The notes beneath the pieces are model-generated. The model ran no database searches, was not told the DNA's origin, and worked only from the letters and a program-made list of their open reading frames with translations. Below are positions 1-6,228 of a stretch of 7,395 bases of DNA, one piece after another (position 1 is the stretch's first letter; every line of letters begins with the position of its first letter). This DNA is from Cyclobacteriaceae bacterium (GTDB lineage Bacteria > Bacteroidota > Bacteroidia > Cytophagales > Cyclobacteriaceae). The translations under genes were made by a program, and so were the position numbers. The stretch covers positions 1 through 7,395 of the forward strand of contig JANYDR010000498.1 of the NCBI GenBank assembly GCA_025363495.1. The letters run 5' to 3'.

Positions 1-2
1 AG

Positions 3-1061
3 GAAATTATTCCGGCAGGCAATAACTTTGCAGCTTTCCCAAAAATATGGAATGACGAGCGGCCCGAAAGCGGATCAGGATTTGCGACCTATGCACTTTT
101 TATTGTCGCGCCAAAAGAAATCAAATCATTGGCACTTGAGATACCCCAACTTTATTCAAGCTATTCTTTATGGATAAATAATGACCTCATTGCTACAAAT
201 GGGAAGGTTGGTAAAACAAAAGAAGAGACCACACCTCAATGGATGCCTCAGACTGTTTACTTTGAAAACACGGGAGACACAATGAAACTTGTGTTGCAAA
301 TTGCAAATTTTCATCATTACAAAGGTGGAGCAAAAGACCCTCTCTATCTTGGATCATCTGACCTTATGAAGAAAAACCGATCCATTGCTGTTACGAGTAA
401 TCTAATAGAATCAATTACTCTTTCACTTATCTCCATTGGCTTCTTTTTAGTTTATTTTTTTGCAAAAAGGAAAATAGTCATCATGTACTTTGCTTTGTTA
501 TGCCTAACCTGGGCGATCCGCGTTGGCTTTTCCAATCTTTATGTATTTGTTTCCTTCTGGCCAGATTTCGATTGGTCTACCATGGTGAGAATTGAGTACC
601 TAACGCTTTTCTTCACTATGATATGGGGGATTCTATTCCTCGGTCGTGTATTTCCGAAAGAACAAAGTACAATTTTCAAATACCTTTTTGTTGTAAGTTG
701 TTGTGTATTTATCGGCTATTCGTTATTTGCTACTCCATTGGCATTTACAAAATGGCTTACCGTATACCTGGTACTTTGTGCTATTCTTTTGCTCTATGCT
801 GCTCTCGTTGTTCTCCGGGGTTGGATTAATCAACGCACGGGTGCTACTTATCTTACCATTTCAATTTTACTCGGTTTGTCACTTTTTAGTTACGACATCT
901 CAAGCTTCAAAGGATTCTTCTATTACAATCCGCTTATATTCAGTATCGGTTATATATCGCTATTCTCACTGATGGCAATAGTTCTATTACTTCACCTGAA
1001 CATTTTAAAGAGTAAGCAAAAGTCAATTACAAAGCTGACGTATAAAGACTTATATCGCTAG
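3..1061 (+). CDS. 7TM-DISM family membrane receptor, 5'-truncated by window edge, lacking an output domain
   Basis: The frame is open from base 3, so the start lies upstream of the window. A TTG at 129 is internal: the 42 codons before it carry family-like sequence (FPKIWND, then GSGFATYALFIV). About 352 residues are visible. The first ~130 form a beta-rich periplasmic domain with the typical stretch LWINNDLIATNGKVGKTKEE, resembling the extracellular sensor domains of 7TM-DISM proteins (diverse intracellular signalling module). Seven hydrophobic helices follow; counted from codon 129 they lie near residues 94-112, 117-142, 153-173, 183-201, 207-229, 238-255 and 266-291. In this family the helices normally lead into a histidine kinase, GGDEF, cyclase or HTH domain. 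Here only about 20 basic residues follow (ending KDLYR) before TAG. No continuation appears downstream, where hairpins and non-coding sequence begin, so a recent frameshift is not supported. It probably senses an extracytoplasmic ligand; the ligand and partner are unknown. Confidence 0.8.
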   Translation, partial: EIIPAGNNFAAFPKIWNDERPESGSGFATYALFIVAPKEIKSLALEIPQLYSSYSLWINNDLIATNGKVGKTKEETTPQWMPQTVYFENTGDTMKLVLQIANFHHYKGGAKDPLYLGSSDLMKKNRSIAVTSNLIESITLSLISIGFFLVYFFAKRKIVIMYFALLCLTWAIRVGFSNLYVFVSFWPDFDWSTMVRIEYLTLFFTMIWGILFLGRVFPKEQSTIFKYLFVVSCCVFIGYSLFATPLAFTKWLTVYLVLCAILLLYAALVVLRGWINQRTGATYLTISILLGLSLFSYDISSFKGFFYYNPLIFSIGYISLFSLMAIVLLLHLNILKSKQKSITKLTYKDLYR

Positions 1062-1070
1062 AGTATCCTT

Positions 1071-1100
1071 ATTAACCCCGACCCTAAGGTCGGGGTTAAT
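1071..1100. repeat. Perfect 13-bp hairpin (REP-like), first of a tandem pair
   Basis: The arm ATTAACCCCGACC at 1071-1083 is exactly complementary to GGTCGGGGTTAAT at 1088-1100, with a four-base loop CTAA. It begins 10 bases after the stop codon of the receptor gene. There is no T-tract after the right arm, so it is not a canonical intrinsic terminator, although such a strong stem could still stop transcription or protect the mRNA 3' end. GC-rich palindromes of this kind in pairs resemble REP/BIME elements; that assignment is inference. Confidence 0.75.
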
Positions 1101-1112
1101 AACCGCCTCGAT

Positions 1113-1140
1113 CTCATCTTGGGCTTTAGCCCAAGATGAG
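1113..1140. repeat. Perfect 13-bp hairpin (REP-like), second of a tandem pair
   Basis: The arm CTCATCTTGGGCT at 1113-1125 is exactly complementary to AGCCCAAGATGAG at 1128-1140. Only two bases separate the arms, so in practice the loop is probably TTTA. It lies 12 bases after the first hairpin and has an unrelated stem sequence. It is followed by CTTAACTTAAC rather than a T-run. The pairing of two different perfect stems suggests a composite REP/BIME-like or MITE-like element rather than a simple terminator. Confidence 0.75.
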
Positions 1141-1155
1141 CTTAACTTAACGGCA

Positions 1156-1240
1156 TTGACAAAATATTCTTGATTGGGTTATAGTCTTTATCCACTAGTA
1201 AATAGGTACAGCCATTGTTCATATTATTCTTCCTATTTTG
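1156..1240 (+). promoter_or_regulatory. Candidate promoter region for the DUF2911 gene (two alternatives)
   Basis: Two candidates are visible. TTGACA at 1156-1161 is followed after 18 bases by TATAGT at 1180-1185, which resembles a general -35/-10 pair. Closer to the gene, TTG at 1215-1217 is followed after 16 bases by TATTTTG at 1234-1240, near the Bacteroidota -7 consensus TAnnTTTG but one base short. The second would give a leader of roughly 30 bases. Both are weak pattern matches. Confidence 0.25.
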
Positions 1241-1277
1241 GTAGCTGAATACGTAATTCAATTAAATATCCACTAAC

Positions 1278-2390
1278 ATGAAACAAACGTTACATTCGGT
1301 CACTATCGCACTTGGATTACTGACCAGCATTATTTCCTGGTCGCAAGTAACACTGCCGCCCAGCGGCAGCAATCAGAGAAGTGAGGTAACACAATACCTC
1401 GGACTTGTAAAACTTACAATTATCTATAACAGCCCAGATGTGGCGGGTCGCGAGATCTGGGGCAAGCTTGTACCCTATGGACTGGTCAACCTTGGTATTT
1501 TTAAAAGCACCGACCAAAATCCATCGCCCTGGAGAGCTGGATCAAACGAGAACACGACGATTACATTTTCAAATGATGTTGATGTGGAAGGAAAGCCATT
1601 GAAAGCCGGAACCTATGGCCTTCACATGATACCAGGCGCAGATGAATGGACGATCATCTTTTCCAACAATGCTAGTTCGTGGGGAAGTTTTTTTTATATG
1701 CCATCAGAAGATGCTTTGCGCGCAGTTGTAAAACCAGTTGCATCTGAATTCAATGAGTGGCTTACTTATGACTTTACCGATCGCCAGCAGAACAGCGCTA
1801 CAGCAAGATTGCAATGGGAGAAACTTGCCATACCTTTTAAGATAAGCGTTAGCAATGGCGATGAGTTGTATGTGAAAAAGCTCAGAGAAGAATTAACTGG
1901 ACCAAAAGGGTTTAATTGGCTAAATGTTGTTGCAGCGGCAAATTTTTGTGCCACCAAAAAAATAAATCTGGATGAAGCACTGGGTTGGGTACAAGCAACC
2001 CTTGACCGTAACATCAAATACTATCCTCTCTACCTGGCGAAGGGAAATGTGCTGGCAGCAATGAATAAGAAAGATGAAGCGGATGCAGTGATGAAAGAAG
2101 CCATCAATTTACCTGATGCTACCGTTCAACAAATTGTAGGTTATGGTCGTCAGTTAATAACACAAACAAGGCCTAAAGATGCAATGCCGGTTATGGAAGC
2201 AGCTTACAAACGATACCCAACCACATCTGCTGCCATGATAGGAATGGCTCGCGGTTACTCCGCAAATGGTGACAATAAAAAAGCATTGAAGTTTGCGCAG
2301 GATGCATTTAAAATTGAAACCGCCCCTCAGTCAAAAACTGCAATCGACGTTGTTATTAAGAAACTCGAAAAAGGAGAAGCAATAAATTAA
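1278..2390 (+). CDS. Exported DUF2911 domain protein with C-terminal TPR-like helices
   Basis: The 370-residue product starts with a Sec signal peptide (MKQTLHSVTIALGLLTSIIS, likely cut after SWSQ, residue 23). The DUF2911 domain covers about residues 35-190 and shows family hallmarks: SPDVAGREIWGKLVPYG at 52-68, WRAGSNENTTITFSNDV at 85-101, GKPLKAGTYGLH at 105-116, and the EWTIIFSNNASSWG stretch at 123-136. Residues ~195-365 are helical and TPR-like, with helix pairs around 230-275, 285-315 and 318-345 (for example GMARGYSANGDNKKALKFAQDAFK). This domain pairing and length are usual for one Bacteroidota subgroup. The biochemical function of DUF2911 is unknown; the TPR part suggests a protein-binding role in the periplasm or on the envelope. 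The start fits the signal peptide; there is no Shine-Dalgarno motif. It ends in TAA, 20 bases before a terminator, and appears monocistronic. Confidence 0.9.
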   Translation: MKQTLHSVTIALGLLTSIISWSQVTLPPSGSNQRSEVTQYLGLVKLTIIYNSPDVAGREIWGKLVPYGLVNLGIFKSTDQNPSPWRAGSNENTTITFSNDVDVEGKPLKAGTYGLHMIPGADEWTIIFSNNASSWGSFFYMPSEDALRAVVKPVASEFNEWLTYDFTDRQQNSATARLQWEKLAIPFKISVSNGDELYVKKLREELTGPKGFNWLNVVAAANFCATKKINLDEALGWVQATLDRNIKYYPLYLAKGNVLAAMNKKDEADAVMKEAINLPDATVQQIVGYGRQLITQTRPKDAMPVMEAAYKRYPTTSAAMIGMARGYSANGDNKKALKFAQDAFKIETAPQSKTAIDVVIKKLEKGEAIN

Positions 2391-2409
2391 AGTTCATCAA
2401 TAAATTATT

Positions 2410-2440
2410 AAAGCCGCTCTGTTAAAGCAGGGCGGCTTTT
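2410..2440 (+). terminator. Rho-independent terminator after the DUF2911 gene
   Basis: AAAGCCGCTCTG at 2410-2421 pairs with CAGGGCGGCTTT at 2428-2439, giving a 12-bp stem with one G-U pair. The loop lies at 2422-2427. The right arm runs into TTTTCTATTT. It starts 19 bases after the stop codon and separates this gene from the permease downstream. Confidence 0.85.
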
Positions 2441-2451
2441 CTATTTCACAG

Positions 2452-2487
2452 TCGACCGCCACCGAACACTCACGGTCGATCCCGACC
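2452..2487. repeat. Weak overlapping inverted repeats in the intergenic region
   Basis: TCGACCG at 2452-2458 is complementary to CGGTCGA at 2473-2479, and the shared GGTCG at 2474-2478 can instead pair with CGACC at 2483-2487 over a four-base loop. The two stems are mutually exclusive. The bases recall the CCCGACC/GGTCGGG core of the hairpin at 1071-1100 and could be a decayed relative, but the match is short. The rest of the 2391-2632 gap shows no ORF and no convincing promoter. Confidence 0.25.
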
Positions 2488-2632
2488 AAAATTAAAAATC
2501 CAAAGTCTTCATTCCATTCAAATTCGGCGATTTCAGTTTGGAATAATAATTGGCTATGGAGTAAAACCAAGTTTGTTACTAAAACTTATTGTTCAGAAAA
2601 TGGTTATTAAAATTGAATCTTAAAAGAATCTC

Positions 2633-5080
2633 ATGATCCGTAACTACTTCACCATCGCGCTTCGCAGCCTGAGAAAGAACCCAGTGTTCACTATCATCAA
2701 TGTACTTGGCCTATCGCTTGGGATGACTGCATTTATACTTATTTTTCAATACATCACTTTTGAAAAAAGTGTAAATAAATTTCACACTAATCTTCCAAGT
2801 CTATACCGCATTCTGCTGGAGTCACCTTCACAAGGAAAGGCCGCTACTTTTGAGTTCGTATCGCCGGCTATTGGACCATTATTCAAAGATCAATTTGAGG
2901 AGGTTAGTGACTACTGCAGGGGCTTTCAACAGGGTGGGATCATATCCTATGGAGAGCCAGGCAAGAACGAGATAGCAAAAGTGTTTCGCGAGGATGACGC
3001 ACTTTACGTAGACGGCAGTTTTTTTACACTATTTTCATTTCCCGTCGTGCATGGGAACCCTGTTGGCCTGGCTCAACCCAATACAGTCGCCATCTCTGAA
3101 TCCTATGCTAAGAAATACTTTGGTAATGAAGGTGCTATTGATAAAATTCTAACTCTTGATAACCAGTTTGGCACGACACTTTTTAAAGTTATAGCTGTCT
3201 TCAAAGACATGCCTGACAATTCTGATATAAAAAGCAACTTATTATTCTCGTTGCAAACACTGGCAAATCCTTCCAATTTGAATGGAAATCAATGGGCCTC
3301 GCTCGATAATTTTGACGGCCAGTTTTTACAATCGTATGTCATAATTAAGCAGGGTACAGATTATAAAAATCTGGAGAACAAGATGACCGAGGCAAAGAAA
3401 AAGGTAAGGCCAGCTTCAACTGATATTGTCAGACTTCAGCCGATGAGAAATGTCCATCTTCCGGAATCTCTTTCTGATTACTACACCACCTCAGGTAATT
3501 TAAAGTTTTTATATGTTCTGGAGGGCATTGCCGTGCTGATCCTGGTAATAGCCTGGTTCAATTACATTAATCTATCTACGGCAGGTGCATTGAAGCGTGC
3601 AAAAGAAGTCGGCATCAGGAAAGTAGTGGGTGCCAGCAGAAAACAATTAATGCGACAATTTCTTGGAGAGTCGATTTTACTTAATTTAATAGGACTGCTT
3701 GTCGCCCTTTCACTGGTCAACCTTCTGCAGGTACTCTACAATCAACTGGTTCATAAAGAACTTTCATTGGGAGTTTTCAGACAGAATTGGCAATGGCTGG
3801 GAGGCTTCACTCTTATTTTAATAGGTGCCTTTGCTTCCGGTGGCTACTCCGCTTTTGCACTTTCTGCTTTTAATCCGGCACAGACATTAAAAGGTGTTTT
3901 TAGCAAATCGGTAAAAGGAATTTTAATGCGCAAAACACTGGTAGTGTTTCAATTCAGCATTTCAATTTTATTAATTGCCTCAACATTGATTCTCTATCGC
4001 CAACTGAATTATATGCAAAATGAAAATCTGGGTATAAATCTTGAGCAATTGGTCACAATGACTGAACCCGTAATTGGACAAGACAGTACCTTTAAAAAAA
4101 GAAGTAAGGTGTTTCTAAATGATCTGGCTAGTCAAAGCTTCATCAAAGATTACTCGATGTCGGGAACCGTTCCAGGCAATTGGTATAACTATTCAACCCC
4201 TGGTTATATAAGTCTCAATCCTAATCCAGAAGACGAAAAAATTGTTTACTCCATCACATACATTGATGATCATTATCTCCCAATATTTGGAATCGGTATC
4301 AGCGCAGGAAAAAATTTCACTCAAGAGATATGTAGCAAAAGCTTCTCCGAAAATGATAAAATCATGATTAATGAAAGTGCTTCCCACCTCCTAGGATTTG
4401 AATCTCCAGAGCTGGCTATTGGACAAAAAATTACTACCGAGGAAAAAACAAGACAATTTGAAATAATGGGTGTAGTGAAAGATTATCACCATTTATCCTT
4501 GCGGCAGTCTATTGACCCAATTCTTTTCTTTCCGATGTACAATCCACATTACTTTACAGTCAAAATTTCCACTGACCAGATTCAATCAAATATGGAAGAT
4601 CTGGAAGCTTTGTACAAGAAAAATTTCCCCGGTAATCCATTTGAGTTCTTCTTTGTCGATAAAAAGTACAACCAGCAATATCAAACTGAACAACAATATG
4701 GCGCCATCTTTTCAATTGCTTCGGGGCTGGCAATTTTTATAGCCTGTCTTGGACTATTTGGGTTGTCAACATTTATGGTTGAGCAACGGCTTAAAGAGGT
4801 TGGTATCCGCAAAGTATTGGGAGCAAACTCCGCTCAAATTACCCGTTTACTCTCAAAAGATTTTTTGATGTTAGTCTTCATTGCTATTATCATTGCTACT
4901 CCACTATCATGGTACGCGATGGATAAATGGCTTCAGGACTTTGCCTATCGGACAGAAATCACCTGGTGGATTTTTGGAATTGCAGGTACCGTAGCGCTCT
5001 TAATTGCAGTTGTTACTGTAAGTTCACAGGCCCTTAAAGCCGCAATGAGTAATCCTGTAGAGTCCTTGAGGAGTGAGTAG
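2633..5080 (+). CDS. ABC transporter permease, MacB-PCD/FtsX type with two FtsX domains
   Basis: This 815-residue inner-membrane protein has the length and order typical of the large Bacteroidota FtsX-like permeases. It opens with MIRNYFTIALRSLRKNP, then a first helix at ~18-42 and a periplasmic MacB-type core at ~45-285. The first FtsX domain (~290-415) has helices near 295-316, 345-368 and 389-411, with the cytoplasmic motif EVGIRKVVGAS at 325-335. A helix at ~433-455 leads into a second periplasmic region (~456-685). The second FtsX domain has helices near 690-714, 743-762 and 777-797, with EVGIRKVLGAN at 722-732 and the family-typical ending NPVESLRSE. Such permeases work with a separate MacB/LolD-like ATPase, moving substrates out of the inner membrane or transmitting force across it. 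No ATPase gene is in the window, so the partner must be encoded elsewhere. Substrate unknown. The start fits the family N-terminus; no Shine-Dalgarno motif. Confidence 0.93.
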   Translation: MIRNYFTIALRSLRKNPVFTIINVLGLSLGMTAFILIFQYITFEKSVNKFHTNLPSLYRILLESPSQGKAATFEFVSPAIGPLFKDQFEEVSDYCRGFQQGGIISYGEPGKNEIAKVFREDDALYVDGSFFTLFSFPVVHGNPVGLAQPNTVAISESYAKKYFGNEGAIDKILTLDNQFGTTLFKVIAVFKDMPDNSDIKSNLLFSLQTLANPSNLNGNQWASLDNFDGQFLQSYVIIKQGTDYKNLENKMTEAKKKVRPASTDIVRLQPMRNVHLPESLSDYYTTSGNLKFLYVLEGIAVLILVIAWFNYINLSTAGALKRAKEVGIRKVVGASRKQLMRQFLGESILLNLIGLLVALSLVNLLQVLYNQLVHKELSLGVFRQNWQWLGGFTLILIGAFASGGYSAFALSAFNPAQTLKGVFSKSVKGILMRKTLVVFQFSISILLIASTLILYRQLNYMQNENLGINLEQLVTMTEPVIGQDSTFKKRSKVFLNDLASQSFIKDYSMSGTVPGNWYNYSTPGYISLNPNPEDEKIVYSITYIDDHYLPIFGIGISAGKNFTQEICSKSFSENDKIMINESASHLLGFESPELAIGQKITTEEKTRQFEIMGVVKDYHHLSLRQSIDPILFFPMYNPHYFTVKISTDQIQSNMEDLEALYKKNFPGNPFEFFFVDKKYNQQYQTEQQYGAIFSIASGLAIFIACLGLFGLSTFMVEQRLKEVGIRKVLGANSAQITRLLSKDFLMLVFIAIIIATPLSWYAMDKWLQDFAYRTEITWWIFGIAGTVALLIAVVTVSSQALKAAMSNPVESLRSE

Positions 5081-5113
5081 TGGGGGTTGGTGTAGAAATT
5101 ACTATTGGATAAA

Positions 5114-5210
5114 AGTGATCGGTGATCTTTAATTGGTAATCAGTGATCAGTGAATTAAGTTTTCCATAAGACCGGCTCAACTGATTACCGATTACCGACC
5201 ACCAATTTCC
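5114..5210. repeat. Inverted repeat built of imperfect heptanucleotide units (RGTRATC type)
   Basis: Read in steps of seven from 5114 the left arm gives AGTGATC, GGTGATC, TTTAATT, GGTAATC, AGTGATC, AGTGAAT (5114-5155). The right arm, read on the minus strand from 5210 down to 5176, gives GGAAATT, GGTGGTC, GGTAATC, GGTAATC, AGTTGAG. Both arms are variants of one 7-base unit in opposite orientation around a ~20-base centre. The best continuous pairing is 5130-5144 with 5180-5194, 15 bp with one T-G pair. It lies 34 bases after the permease stop codon and could act as a 3' stem-loop, but it has no T-tract. Confidence 0.65.
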
Positions 5211-5336
5211 GCTAGTTGTTCATCATAGCCTAGCGGGCAAGGAGCTGGTAGCTAGAAGCAGCCTTCATGAATATTTCTCATCCCACTAGGGGTAAACCAA
5301 AAAGTGGTTGTCCTATAAGAAACAAAGCAAAAAGCC
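5211..5336 (+). promoter_or_regulatory. Leader and presumed promoter region of the GIN-domain gene
   Basis: There is no ORF of note here. Short inverted repeats occur: GCTAG at 5211-5215 with CTAGC at 5230-5234, and AACCA at 5295-5299 with TGGTT at 5305-5309. The last ~25 bases are A-rich and lack a Shine-Dalgarno motif, as expected upstream of Bacteroidota genes. A promoter must lie here if the heptad hairpin ends upstream transcripts, but I cannot pick out clear -33/-7 elements. Confidence 0.3.
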
Positions 5337-6083
5337 ATGAATACCACCCTTAAAACACTGATTTTAATAGCAATAAGCTCTATAACAGCCTACTCCCAAT
5401 CCAAGGATCTCACTCCCCTGAAATCATTTGACAAGATCATCACTTCTCCGCGTGTAAATCTGATCCTGGAAAAGGGAGATAAGGAATCCGTTCGCTTTGA
5501 GTACAACGACATTCCAAAAAACAAAGTGAATGTGGTTGTTGAGGGAAATAAGCTGAAAATATTCCTCGATCACGCGCGCATCGTGGAACGACAAATACGT
5601 ATTACAGAAAATGGACATACCAGAAAACGAGGCATCTATTCAGGCTCATCGATAACAGCCTATGTTACATACAAAGAATTAAAAGCTGTAGAAATCCGGG
5701 GTGAGGTTGAGTTGCGATGCGATACGGAATTGGCTGCAGATAAATTTAAGCTCAGAGCGTATGGAGAAACTGAAATACGTCTTGCCTCGCTTACATCCAA
5801 AAAACTTAAAGTCTCATTATACGGAGAAAATGATTTAAAGATCAAATCCGGAACTACAGACCGACAAGTATACCGTCTGTTTGGTGAGAATAAAATCGAC
5901 ACGCGTGGTCTCAAGAGTGAAGTTGCCTCTACCCGTATCTATGGAGAAGGTAGAATAAGTGTATCGGCTTCTGATGAGGTTCGCATCAATGCACTTGGGG
6001 AACCAACTATAAATATTGAAGGCACTTCTTTTGTGAGTAAGGGCATTGTGTTGGGGCACGCGAATATTAATGTGAATAGGTAA
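5337..6083 (+). CDS. Exported head-GIN domain protein (DUF2807), beta-helical
   Basis: The 248-residue product has a signal peptide (MNTTLKTLILIAISSITAYS, cleavage probably near residue 21). It is followed by the typical start of the head-GIN family (DUF2807, annotated as putative auto-transporter adhesin): LTPLKSFDKIITSPRVNLILEKGDKESVRFEYN at 25-57, broken here as strand-turn-strand, then a second strand block with KLKIFLD at 72-78. The C-terminal half shows a repeat of about 20 residues marked by hydrophobic-x-GE: RGE at 121, YGE at 142, YGE at 162, FGE at 182, YGE at 202 and LGE at 220. These fit successive rungs of a right-handed beta-helix. The molecular role of the family is not established; surface or periplasmic attachment is a guess from the family name. 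It has its own leader and is bracketed by two heptad inverted repeats, so it is probably transcribed alone. Confidence 0.88.
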   Translation: MNTTLKTLILIAISSITAYSQSKDLTPLKSFDKIITSPRVNLILEKGDKESVRFEYNDIPKNKVNVVVEGNKLKIFLDHARIVERQIRITENGHTRKRGIYSGSSITAYVTYKELKAVEIRGEVELRCDTELAADKFKLRAYGETEIRLASLTSKKLKVSLYGENDLKIKSGTTDRQVYRLFGENKIDTRGLKSEVASTRIYGEGRISVSASDEVRINALGEPTINIEGTSFVSKGIVLGHANINVNR

Positions 6084-6088
6084 AAGCT

Positions 6089-6153
6089 GAAATTTGAAAA
6101 TGGAAAGCAAGTGCGCACCAGCTTAGGCTATTAAATTTCGACTTTCAACTTTA
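6089..6153. repeat. Inverted repeat built of imperfect heptanucleotide units (GAAANTN type)
   Basis: Starting five bases after the GIN-gene stop codon, the left arm reads GAAATTT, GAAAATG, GAAAGCA (6089-6109). The right arm, read on the minus strand from 6153 down to 6133, reads TAAAGTT, GAAAGTC, GAAATTT. The innermost exact pairing is GAAATTT at 6089-6095 with AAATTTC at 6133-6139. The centre contains the 8-bp palindrome GTGCGCAC at 6111-6118. The layout matches the element at 5114-5210, with a different unit. The pairing is too weak for a confident terminator call. Confidence 0.5.
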
Positions 6154-6200
6154 GTAATTTTATTTCCAAGGATTCCTGCTCCCAACTACCCTATTTGATT

Positions 6201-6208
6201 TATCTTTA
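6201..6208 (+). promoter_or_regulatory. Possible -7 element upstream of the last gene
   Basis: TATCTTTA at 6201-6208 differs by one base from the Bacteroidota -7 consensus TAnnTTTG and lies 21 bases before the ATG at 6229, which would give a leader of about 14 bases. I see no good -33 partner at the expected distance, so this is a weak call. Confidence 0.3.
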
Positions 6209-6228
6209 AATATAAATCCCCAGGGAGC

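Noticed and set aside
129..131. TTG at 129 as the true start of the receptor gene
   Set aside because: The frame stays open to the window edge and the 42 upstream codons carry sequence typical of the sensor domain, so the start lies further upstream.
623..972. Overlapping forward-strand reading frames inside the receptor gene
   Set aside because: They lie in another frame of a well-supported membrane protein and have Cys/Leu/Tyr-rich composition with no recognisable domain.
1071..1140. Double intrinsic terminator
   Set aside because: Both stems are strong but neither is followed by a T-tract on the + strand, so a REP-like reading fits better, though a role in ending transcripts is not excluded.
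1071..1140. CRISPR array
   Set aside because: The two palindromes differ in sequence and are not repeated with regular spacers; there is no cas gene.
5241..5275. tRNA-like stretch (GAGCTGGTAGCT, like a D-arm)
   Set aside because: No T-arm GTTCGA motif, no acceptor-stem pairing and no anticodon stem of the right geometry could be found.
5835..6110. Minus-strand open frames across the GIN gene, and similar ones at 1317-1517, 1766-2017, 4193-4387, 5424-5618 and 5660-5914
   Set aside because: All are antisense to well-supported genes, have no start context or domain of their own and look like chance open frames.
6222..6227. AGGGAG as a Shine-Dalgarno site for the last gene
   Set aside because: It ends only one base before the ATG, which is too close, and the other genes here also lack such sites.
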